This document shows, piece by piece, positions 55,501 to 64,000 of a DNA stretch of 64,000 nucleotides; the stretch's first letter is position 1; the number at the start of each line of letters is the position of its first letter. The DNA comes from Rugalucina vietnamica (taxonomy: Eukaryota > Mollusca > Bivalvia > Lucinida > Lucinidae): NCBI GenBank assembly GCA_964017185.1, contig OZ024872.1, positions 40,306,188 to 40,370,187 on the forward strand. The letters run 5' to 3'. The notes below the pieces were generated by a model, which saw only the letters and a list, made by a program, of their open reading frames with translations, was not told where the DNA came from and did no database searches. A program made the position numbers and the translations under genes.

Positions 55501-56122
55501 AGCTATTCATTTTAGTTGGTTGGGGCCGGAGCTTCTTGTCTGTTGCTTGGCCCACCGGGGTCCAACTGGTGTTTTTCTTTTGCTCCGGAGTTAGTAGGTT
55601 ATTCGGCGCCCAGGGATCTCCATCGTCGGGCAGCTTACTCAATCTGTGAGTCCTGGTTTTTGATTCATCAGGATGTTTATCATGATTTATTTGTTTGTTC
55701 TTGATGATTCATTGACTAGTTAGAGATTCACCACGAGGACCGAAGAACTAACTAAATGTTGTGAACCACTGCAGAAGCTGAGGGTGAGGTTAGGTACCTG
55801 TAAAACCGGTTTAAGCCCGCCAGTAACTTTGTGTTACTGATCGTTCCAAGTCGATACTTCTGTAGTGGTTCTTTTTGTTTTATGTCTTGGTGTTTAAATT
55901 TTTTTGTGCTGTTGGCGCCTTATGTATGTTTTCATATTTTTAGTTAAGTTAAGGTAACTGAGTGGCCACCTATTGGGAAAATAGCTGCTCATTCGGCTTA
56001 CGATATGTTTCATGGTATAAGTACCTGATTGTTAGTTTGGTTTTTTCCCACCTCGGTTTTTGGAGTGGGAATCTTTATCTGATTGCGCCTTTTCCTGATC
56101 TTTGCCTACTTGTACCTTTTTA
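55501..56122 (+). other. 3' untranslated tail of the retroelement
   Basis: The tail starts after the TAA at 55498-55500 and contains TTTGCTCCGGAGTTAGTAGG, GTGAACCACTGCAGAAGCTG, TTTAAGCCCGCCAGTAAC, TTGGCGCCTTATGTATG and the conserved terminal block. An ATCATGA / TTGATGAT pair spans about 55678-55710, but it lacks the apical A-A of a standard SECIS element and I do not call one. Confidence 0.8.
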
Positions 56123-57280
56123 GCACAAATGCTAATCTTCCAAACGGTCCGCAAGTGAATACAGACATTGATTATTTAATTTACCGGACGTTTTATTCTG
56201 GCAGGCTTGTTTCATATTTTTGCTAGACATGCGATGTTAATAGTAATGCTATATATATATTTGGAGGAGAGGAGCCAGTGCTTGCCTTATAATGCAGTTT
56301 CCTTCAAACTATGAATGAATACCTGTGCTTCAAGTTACGAACATCTTCAACAATAAATTAAGTTGAAATTGGACAGACGCAGAGCACGATGTCCTGATGG
56401 TAGTGGCGTCGGAGTCCCGACTTGACTGCAAAATGTTGATTGGGACATTCACCCAAAATCTAACTTAATAAATATAATGCTTATATCTTCCAGCCTTATT
56501 GATTTAAATACAAATTTATCTTTTCATATTTTACTGATTGTGTAATATATCCTTTGTCGTAACCTAGAATATTCTGTTTTCGAATTACAGATTGCAATCT
56601 TTGATCCTATTACATTTAATTACCTTGGCCAGACAAACTACATTCTTGGTTCTAGAAAGATAATAACAGACCACAGAGTATGAAATATTCAGTCAACAAT
56701 AGGTTAAGTATAACAGAAACGTTTGAGTACTGAAAATGACAACTCACACTGGTATTTATTATATTTGAAACAGTAGACGCTGCCAATAAACGACACAGTG
56801 TCCATAAAATAAGTATATATAACCGTTCTTCTCTGTTAGGGGGACAGTGAAATAAAGCTGAGTTTATATATCGGCTACTCTAGCAATCATTTAATATTCA
56901 TTATTTTGTGTATCGGTTAAGTAAAGGAGTTGGTTTAGTGAAGACGCCCAAAATAACTAGCATACTCAAACAAACTTGAGGACGAACGGCAATTGTATTA
57001 TGAGCTACACTTTTGAAACCGATACACCCGTGTTGGCCTATTTCCGCATTAGAACAGGACTGGTGTCTACAATCATGAAGCCAATACTCAAAGCCAATAA
57101 ATCCAAAGAAAAAATAAAACTGAAAAAGAAATGGTTGCATGCTTTCATTCATGTCCGATGTGCTTGTCTTGTATATCCCATAATAGTTTCTGCTAATTTT
57201 AGGCACACCAATGTCATGCGCCAAACGAGACCAATATATAGTCTGTTTCTTCGTGGTGTCACATGAGCAAAACAACTGAG
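56123..57280. other. Unassigned sequence
   Basis: Positions 56390-56460 contain a weak P/SINE-tail-like segment (GTCCCGACTTGACTG, TGTTGATTGGGACATTC). Overlapping frames on both strands at 56901-57287 carry no motif I recognise. Confidence 0.4.
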
Positions 57281-57440
57281 TGGCCACCTATTGGGAAAAT
57301 AGCTGCTCATTCGGCTTACGATATGTTTCATGGTATAAGTACCTGATTGTTAGTTTGGTTTTTTCCCATACCACCTCGGTTTTGGAGTGGGAATCTTTTT
57401 CTGATTGCGCCTTTCCTGATCTTTGCCTACTTGTACCTTT
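57281..57440 (+). mobile_element. Short Naiad-like 3'-tail fragment
   Basis: GAGTGGCCACCTATTGGGAA to TTGCCTACTTGTACCTTTA covers the last ~160 bp of the tail, with the same 3' end as all other copies. Confidence 0.88.
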
Positions 57441-57644
57441 ATAGGTTGCCAGTATAACATTTTTGAGTGGTGCACAGGCGTGAATTAGCCGAATAAAATG
57501 AAGCCGCCAGAAACTTATGATGCACATGTTTATGACTAAAATACGTTATCTTTGTAAAGGAAAACTTCAATCGGATCTTACGAGCCCGGCGGTGGCACTC
57601 TTAAAAGTTTTTTGACCCCATGCTCGTTCCACGTTTTTGAAAAC

Positions 57645-58050
57645 ACCCCCCTTATGTCGCAAAAACAAGGACTTCCTGGAGCATTTTTACCCCCCTTTCA
57701 TCGCAAAAACAAGGACTAACTGCTGTAAAAATACCCCCTTTCGCGCGAAAACAAGGATATTTGACAGATTTTATACCCCTTTTATCGCAAAAACAAGGAC
57801 AGCCTACTGTCAAAATAACCCCCTTTTCAGAAAAACAAGGATATTGTACATAATTATTACCCCCTTATATCGCAAAAACAAGGACAACCTGCTGTCAAAA
57901 TACCCCCTTTTTTGGCAAAATCACGACATTGTACAAAGTTATCACCCCCTTTTATCGTAAAAACAAGGACAACCTACTGTCAAAATACCCCCCTTTTTTC
58001 GAAAACCAGGACATTGTACAAAATTATCACCCCCTTTTATCCAACCAACT
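57645..58050. repeat. ~43-bp minisatellite in alternating dimers
   Basis: About nine and a half units of the form CCCCCTTTTATCGCAAAAAC, AAGGACAACCTGCTGTCAAA, then ATAC. They alternate with a variant carrying GGATATTGTACAAAATTAT, giving an ~86-bp dimer period. Confidence 0.9.
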
Positions 58051-58495
58051 AGTAAAGTCAAACCCAGCCACCCCACCCACCAACTCCGTGATTGACCAAC
58101 TTTTGAACCATCCAAATTCATGTGCGAAATTGCTATTTTAACTCTACATCCTTACCAAGCTCGTGCTGCCCCGGTGGGCAACCGCAGTATGCACACCTAA
58201 CTGCCCCAATTTCACTTATGAAGCTACAGTCAGGGCAATTTCGGCAGGCCCCACGCCGATTGCCCCGACAATCGACGTCCATTTTAGTAAGTTTTGGAGC
58301 CGAGAAAAAATCCGACACATGATGGAATATCCTCGTTGATTGGTTGATTTTATATGCATCTCATCATTTATTTGTTGATTTTAAAATCATTGTCCAATAG
58401 AAAAACGTTTTATAAAATTTGACTGGTTTGGTTTCCACAAAAAATTACGGAAAGTCCTCCCGTTCCCGTAAGCGTAAACGAAAACACCATTTCTG

Positions 58496-58770
58496 TGGGA
58501 AACGCGGAGGGGCGGAATTAAAATACCCCTTAACACGGAGGGGCGGAATTTAAGTACCCCTAACGCGGAATTAGAATCAGATAAAAACACCCCCTTTCCA
58601 TCGAAAAATGCGGCGAGAGATTTTAAACACCCCTAAACGCGGAAATACAGTGAAATGAAAAACACCCCTAAATATGGAAAACGAGGAACCCTATCTGAAA
58701 TTACCCCCCTTTTTCCCGAAAACGCGGTCCGCGTTTTGACCTCAAAAGTACCCCCTTTTCCGCGATTTTT
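58496..58770. repeat. GCGGA/ACCCC-rich imperfect repeat
   Basis: Repeats of the form AACGCGGAGGGGCGGAATT, AAGTACCCCT and AAACACCCCT occur through this stretch, in the right half of the TIR element. The period is irregular (about 30-45 bp). Confidence 0.7.
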
Positions 58771-58822
58771 GGAACAAGCATGGTCCCAAAAAAATTCAAG
58801 AGTGACACCACCGGGCTTACGA

Positions 58823-59530
58823 GTTAAAACAAGGAGCTTTATACTTCATTTTCTTGTTTTGTTTTGCTTGCATCGCTGAATTGTGTTTACACAAAAATGA
58901 AAATATTTCTAAGGTGCGCAAAATAGGCTGAATGCAGTGTATGCGTTTGTAACGTAACATTTAATAGTGTGGATAAAATGCAGAATTCAGCACTTTAGCT
59001 CTGTGTTTAAAGGTAGCCTACGTCTGGCGATATCCTGATATTTAAAAAGATTGCCAGTTCTGTTCTGATTATAATTTCTATAAAACGACTAAACGCCCCG
59101 GCAATGACTGTTATTGTTGTTAAAATGTAAATCCAATTTTCAAACGTTTTAGAATACATTTAGGCCAAGTACACTTGAGTTTATGTACGAATACTCCCGA
59201 GAAATCTCTCGGATTACGTATGATGCGGCGGTTCTTTGAAATAGCATTCTTTATAATGCGGTTGAGACCAAAAAGAGTATATTGGTGTTTAAGAAATATT
59301 TTGATTGGCCTTGGCATAGAACTTGCATTTACATATCTTTGATTATGAAATATCTCTATCATTTTTCAGCTTAGTGACAGATAATTCAGAGATGCATGGT
59401 AATAATGCTATAACATACTTCGCGCTCTAGCATTTGGGATAGCATTTCTCACTGAAATAAGCACAACTATGGAACGCCTTTACTGCCTCCGGATGTCTGA
59501 GTTCCTTATGTTGTAGGGACATATCTTTAT
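58823..59530. other. Unassigned sequence
   Basis: No gene or repeat family is recognised before the long inverted repeat. Confidence 0.4.
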
Positions 59531-60723
59531 GTTGTGTGGACCTATCGTTATGTTGTATCGAACTTTCTTTATGTTGTGTGGAACTGTCTTAATGTTGTGT
59601 GGACCTATCTTTATGTTGTGTGGAACCATCTTTATGTTGTGGGCAACAATCTTTATGTTGTGGGCAACTGTCTTTATGCTGTGTGGACCTATCCTTAGGC
59701 TCTGTAGAACTAGCTTTATATTCCATAGACATGTCTGTATGTTGTGTGGAACTGTCTTTATGATGTGTGGAACTGTCTTTATGATGTGTGGAACTGTCTT
59801 TATGATGTGTGGAACTGTCTTTATATTATGTAGAACTATCTTTGTTGTGTTGTGCTATCTTTATGGTCTATGGACCTGTCTTTATGTTCTATGGACCTGT
59901 CTTTATGTTCTGTGGACCTATCTTTATGTTCTATGGACCTATCTTTATGTTCTGTGGACCAGTCTTTATATTGTGTGGAACCGCTTTTATGTTTTGTAGT
60001 ACTGTCTTTATGTTGTGTGGAACTGTCTTTATGTTGTGAGAACCTACCATTATACCATGTGCTTTCATCATTATGATGGATACAGTTAATATTATGTTAT
60101 GAATATACACGATTACGTCACAGGCAATTCTAACATGTGCTTTATCGATGATGTTATATTATGTATAGATACTATTTTATCGTAGGAAACTGTCATTGTG
60201 TCCTGTTATATAATCATTATACTGGATGCTATTGCCATTATAGTATGTGGAACTGTCTTTATGTTGTGTGACACTGTCTCTGTGTTGTGTAAAACTGCCT
60301 TTATGTTGTGCGGGACTGTCTTTAAGTGGTGTTGAATTGAACTTATGTTGTATAGAGCTGTCTTTTTGTTGTGCGCAACTGTCTTTATTTAATGTTGAAT
60401 AGCATTTATGTTGTATAGAACTGTCTTAATGTTGTGTGCAACTGTCTATTTTTGTGTGCAACTGTCTTTTTGTTGTGTGCAACTGTGTTCATGTTTTGTG
60501 CAACTGTCTTTATGTTATGTGCAACTGTCATTATATTGTAAGGACTTATTGATTGTTTTTCGTAGTATCACTGTTTACCGGAACGCACCACATTTTATCG
60601 GAATCCGGGATGTTTCACCCCAAACCATTTCCTCCCCTAGTTGTTTCGTCCCCAAGACGTTTCCTCCCTAGTCTTCCCCCTAGTCGTTTCGCCCCACTTG
60701 TCGTTTCGCCACCTAGTATATGT
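59531..60723 (+). repeat. Left arm of a long inverted repeat, made mainly of a 21-bp minisatellite
   Basis: Two blocks (about 59531-60055 and 60240-60540) are tandem copies of TTTATGTTGTGTGGAACTGTC with point variants. They are separated by a ~180-bp unique segment (CATGTGCTTTCATCATTATG ... CATTATACTGGATGCTATTG). A GTCGTTTCGCCCC-type repeat region follows (60600-60723). The right arm repeats the same order in reverse. Translations give a 7-residue repeat (FMLCGTV-like) and are artefacts of the 21-bp period. Confidence 0.93.
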
Positions 60724-60777
60724 GAGAAGGGGGATGGGCATATATTGAGATAGGGATGGGCCATGGGGCTTGTGCAT

Positions 60778-60905
60778 CAGGAAAACATGTCCATGAAATG
60801 TATACCCCATTAAACCCCACTTTTATACAGTAAAACTGGGATATGCAGGGGTATACCTATTTTTCTTATTGTTGCTCCAAAACATAGAATGTGGGTACTC
60901 GTTTC
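60778..60905 (+). repeat. F inner half
   Basis: CATCAGGAAAACATGTCCATG to GAATGTGGGTACTCGTTTCG; the outer half is missing. Confidence 0.75.
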
Positions 60906-61101
60906 GCCCCCAAGACATTTCCCCTAAAACAGACGTGTAGCTGATAATTCAATTACCGTTCTGGTAACCTGACAGACGTTTTCACGCCTTTTATTCAGTT
61001 TAAGGGAACAATCACAAGATCTAAATATTTACACGATTTCCAATTCACGGTATTATTTCTTTCTTCTTCTCTCGTTTAATTTACATTTATATCATTCTTA
61101 T

Positions 61102-62524
61102 TTAACCAGAGGACCAATGGTCCTGATATCGCTCACCTGAGATTTTGTCTTTGATGAATGACCTTTGGCTAAGGCCATGTTGGCCGACGTAAATGTAAAC
61201 TTTACCTCAAATACTCACATAATTATTAAAACTATAATCCGTCTGTATCTATTAACTTTCAGATCTTTCTGGCAATATTTGACCTTTCTGTTTAAGTTAA
61301 CAGTTTAATAGGTCAAGGTCAACCCAAGGTCATGATTTATATAAACCACGAAGGGCCAGACCCCCCAATGGTACATTGAATCCAGAGAAGTTGATTTTTA
61401 AATGATTTTACCACATATATGGGCATGACGGCCATCTTGGTCATGTGACCTAGACCACTTATATAAACTTTGGTTCCCCCTTCCTAAGGATACCACATAT
61501 AAAATTTGGTTTTGATTGGTGAAGTGTTTCTGAGAAAATTCAGTTTTAAATTTAATATGTAAATGACCTTTGGCCAATGTCAAGAGATGACCATGACCTT
61601 GAATACTCATAGGATTTCAATAACTTGTATGTATGTACCAACTTTCAGGTCACAGGCCACAAAACTTCCTGAAAAATCCAAATGCTTTCCATTTTTTTCC
61701 TTTGAGAAGCCTATGTGACCAATGTTGACCTTGCCATTAAGTAGGTCAATGTCAACCCAAGGTCATGAGTTATACAAACAATGATGGAACAGAGTCCCCG
61801 ATGATACATACCAAGTTTTATTAAAATCGGTCCAGCAGTTCTAGAGAAGAAGATTGTTTAAGGTTTTTACCATACATGGGCATGGCAGCCATCTTGGTCA
61901 TGTAACCTGGACCATTTATACAAACTTTGATTTCTCCTTCCTAAGGATATCACATATAAAATTTGGCTTCGATTGGTGAAATTGTTCCTGAGAAAAGTAA
62001 GTTTTAAATTTAATATGTAAATGACCTTTGACCAAGGTCAAGAGATGACCTTGACCTTGAATACTCCTATGACTTCATTAACTCAATAAGTTGTATGTAT
62101 GTACCAACTTTCAGGTTACCCGAAAAATCCAATGTTTTCACTTTTTTTTCCATTTCAAAGCCTATTTGTACAAAGTTTACCTTGCCGTAAAATAGGTCAA
62201 GGTCACCCTAAGGTCATGGCTTATACAAACTATGATGGGCCAGAGTCCCCAATGCTACATACCAAGTTTCAATGAAATCGGTCCACCGGTTCCAGAGAAG
62301 TTTTTACCATATATGGGCATGGCGGTCATCTTGGGAATGTGATCTTGACATTTATACAAACTTTAGTTCCCCCTACCTAAGGATGCTCCACATGAAGTTT
62401 GGCATTGAATGGACCAGGGATTTCAGAGGAGAAAATCTTTGAAAAGTGTGAACAACGACGACGACAACAGCGGACGACGGAGCATGGCCATCCTATAAGC
62501 TCACCTTTTGAGATGAGCTAAAAT
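61102..62524 (+). mobile_element. Element G copy 2, three tandem units
   Basis: The left end is TTAACCAGAGGACCAATGG, then GCTCACCTGAG. The right end is ATGGCCATCCTATAAGCTCA, then GATGAGCTAAAA. Three units each carry an ATATGGGCATG(A/G)C block and AAGGTCATG. A CGACGACGAC run precedes the right end, as in copy 1. Confidence 0.78.
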
Positions 62525-62751
62525 ATAACAAGAAAGAAAAACGAAATATTTGACGAGATATTTGATATTTCACTGTGTGCTTGACACTTTGTAACAGAGA
62601 TAATGCCAGTCAAAAGTTTTGTACAATGCTTCTGTCAGTAACATTTTGTGTAAAACTGAAACCAACACTCTATGTAGCAAATGCTAACCTGTCATGCCTG
62701 TTGAGAAGAGTAAAGAGCTTTTACAATCATCACCATGGTCTTATTACAAAA

Positions 62752-62752
62752 A

Positions 62753-62799
<47 letters not shown>

Positions 62800-62801
62800 A
62801 A
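62752..62801. repeat. AAAT microsatellite
   Basis: About 12 uninterrupted AAAT units. Confidence 0.95.
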
Positions 62802-63105
62802 ACATCTGCTTGACAGATTATGTTACGCCCGACCCCCTTGATCTCCCAAGCCCTACATGCGAATTTAAATGACTAAAATTGTACAATCTGCTTCATATTT
62901 GATAAATAATGCGCTTTAATGTTATTCAATACCACTAAGCACCACCTTTACGTCTTTTTTGTGCCGTTGTGCACTTTTTTACGCATCTTTACATCACTTT
63001 GCGCTACTTTACTGTATTTAGTTGTATCATTGTTTTTGTCTTTACATGCCGTATAATGATGTAAAATTAAGTAATTATATTATATGTATATGCATTCTTC
63101 CCTTT

Positions 63106-64000
63106 CATATATACTAGGGGGCGAAACGACAAGTTGGGTGAAGCGACTAGTGGGTGAGAAACGACTAGGGGGAAAAGGACTAGGGAGGGAAACAGTTTGG
63201 GGGCGAAACATCCCGGATTCCGACAAAATGCGGAGCATTCCGGTAAATAGTGATACTACGAAAAAATCAATAAGTCCTCACAATATAATGACAGTTGCAC
63301 ATAACATAAAGACACTTGCACAAAACATGAAGACAATTGTACGCAACATAAAGACAGTTGCACAGAACAAAAAGACAGTTGCACATAACATAAAGACAGC
63401 TCTATACAACATAAATTCAATTCAACGCCACTTAAAGACAGTTCCGCACAACATAAAGACAGTTTCACACAACATAAAGACAGTGTCACACAACATAAAG
63501 ACAGTTTCACACAATATAATGACAGTTTCACATACTATAATGGCAATAGCATCCAGTATAATGATTATAGAACAGGACACAATGTCAGTTGCCTACGATA
63601 AAATAGTATCTATACATAATATAACATCATATTCTACCAGTATAATTGTGTATATTCATAACATAATATTTACTGTATCCAACATAATGATGAAAGCACA
63701 TGGTATAAAGGCAGGTTCTCACAACATAAAGACAGTTCCACACAACATAAAGACAGTACTACAAAACATAAAAGCAGTTTCACACAACATAAAGACATGT
63801 CCACAGAACATAAAGACAGTTCTACATAACATAAAAGCGGTTTCACACAACATAAAGACATGTCCACAGAACATAAAGTCAGGTCCACAGAACATAAAGA
63901 TAAGTCCACGCAACATAAAGTCATTTCCACACAACATAAAGACAGTTCCACACAACATAAAGAAAGTTCGATACAACATAACGATAGGTCCAAACAACAT
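63106..64000 (-). repeat. Right arm of the long inverted repeat (runs to the window edge)
   Basis: It mirrors the left arm: GGGGCGAAACGAC repeats (63115-63210), a 21-bp block (about 63290-63535), the unique segment (AATGGCAATAGCATCCAGTA ... TGATGAAAGCACATG), then a second 21-bp block (63715-64000) still running at the window edge. Position 64000 corresponds to about 59531 on the left. The outer block here is about 245 bp (roughly 11-12 units) shorter than on the left. Confidence 0.93.

Larger units (their letters stand above)
53041..56122 (+). mobile_element. Penelope-like retroelement (Naiad-like), 5'-truncated or missing its first exon
   Basis: The element comprises the coding region (53055-55500) and a ~620-bp untranslated tail ending TTGCCTACTTGTACCTTTT. 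The tail is repeated in at least eight truncated copies in the window (15133, 23329, 45374, 50150, 51176, 51437, 51855, 57281), which fixes the 3' end. No GIY-YIG nuclease coding sequence is visible upstream of 53055. The open frame begins right after a CTCTATATTTTAG sequence that resembles a 3' splice site. Either the first exon is elsewhere, or this copy is 5'-truncated. Clade assignment rests on domain order and the CxC motif, and it is from memory. Confidence 0.8.
57584..58816. mobile_element. TIR transposon with internal minisatellite, 6-bp target duplication
   Basis: GCCCGGCGGTGGCACTCTT begins the left end. The right end is its near-complement (AGTGACACCACCGGGC), and similarity extends inward about 55 bp (CCATGCTCGTTCC / GGAACAAGCATGG). 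TTACGA flanks both ends (57578-57583 and 58817-58822). The interior has a 43-bp minisatellite on the left and a looser ACCCC/GCGGA-rich repeat on the right. No transposase is seen. The frame at 57637-57960 is a translation of the minisatellite. Confidence 0.88.
60724..63105. other. ~2.4-kb spacer of the long inverted repeat
   Basis: It contains an F fragment (60778-60905), a full G element (61102-62524), an AAAT microsatellite (62752-62801) and unassigned sequence (62802-63105). Confidence 0.75.

Noticed and set aside
55678-55710. Candidate SECIS element in the retroelement tail (ATCATGA ... TTGATGAT)
   Set aside because: The two sides could form a quartet-like core, but the apical A-A and a sound upper helix are lacking, and the ATGA is not kept in the 23329-23898 copy (it reads TTGA there).
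57637-57960. 107-aa open frame over the 43-bp minisatellite
   Set aside because: It is a translation of tandem repeats inside a TIR element. It has no conserved start, no domain, and the frame is not maintained across the array.
57645-58050. Possible CRISPR-like array
   Set aside because: The repeats are contiguous with no unique spacers, the units alternate in dimers, and the context is a eukaryotic transposon.
59529-59999. 156-aa open frame of repeated FMLCGTV-like heptads, and similar frames at 63256-63531 and 63670-63993
   Set aside because: The period is 21 bp, so all frames without a stop give 7-residue repeats. Overlapping frames on the same strand are also open, and copy number differs between arms. 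These are minisatellite translations.

Overview
This window reads as repeat-dense, intron/intergenic-type animal DNA. It is AT-rich, has no operons, carries long A/T runs, microsatellites and several tRNA-derived SINE families, and contains no complete host gene that I can recognise. The repeat repertoire suggests a bivalve mollusc: a Penelope-like retroelement of the N-terminal-endonuclease (Naiad-like) type whose CxC motif carries an in-frame TGA, plus dispersed repeats ending in a GCTCACCTGAG-type motif. That assignment is an inference. No species marker gene is present.

Layout. 0-7 kb: a hAT-type non-autonomous element with an 8-bp target duplication (1631-2959), inserted into a foldback family that I call F (about 260 bp, at least 15 copies here), plus a second dispersed family P. 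8-9.5 kb: a long element, G, with three tandem ~456-bp units. 10-12 kb: duplicon A. 12.1-13.3 kb: an unassigned unit bounded by direct and inverted repeats, holding a 77-bp-arm hairpin. 15.9-20.3 kb: a ~4.4-kb structure with ~140-bp terminal inverted repeats enclosing a satellite array (about 187-bp monomers, ~749-bp higher-order unit). 22.1-25.1 kb: duplicon B with a 1,477-bp insertion flanked by a 12-bp duplication. 25-28.6 kb: F copies carrying a tRNA-derived SINE. 28.3-32.6 kb: a second, more compact F-A-B-F assembly, split by a Tc1-like foldback (30059-30834). 33-35.3 kb: several small inverted-repeat elements. 35.4-37.6 kb: third A copy. 37.6-44.25 kb: a large inverted duplication whose left arm holds a cleanly inserted 455-bp MITE. 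44-48.9 kb: more A, B and F copies, SINEs and a 213-bp direct repeat. 50-57.4 kb: the Naiad-like retroelement (53041-56122) and many truncated copies of its 3' tail. 57.6-58.8 kb: a TIR element with an internal 43-bp minisatellite. 59.5-64.0 kb: a long inverted repeat whose arms are 21-bp minisatellites.

The only long recognisable protein is the reverse transcriptase of the Naiad-like element. It is broken by one frameshift and by a TGA that may be a selenocysteine codon. The only other recognisable coding remains are two copies of the C-terminal end of a Tc1-like transposase and a short reading frame conserved across three B copies. The most unusual theme is the repeated association of terminal inverted repeats with internal tandem arrays (three independent structures). 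A second theme is the nested-palindrome F family, which flanks a composite A-B unit at two places.
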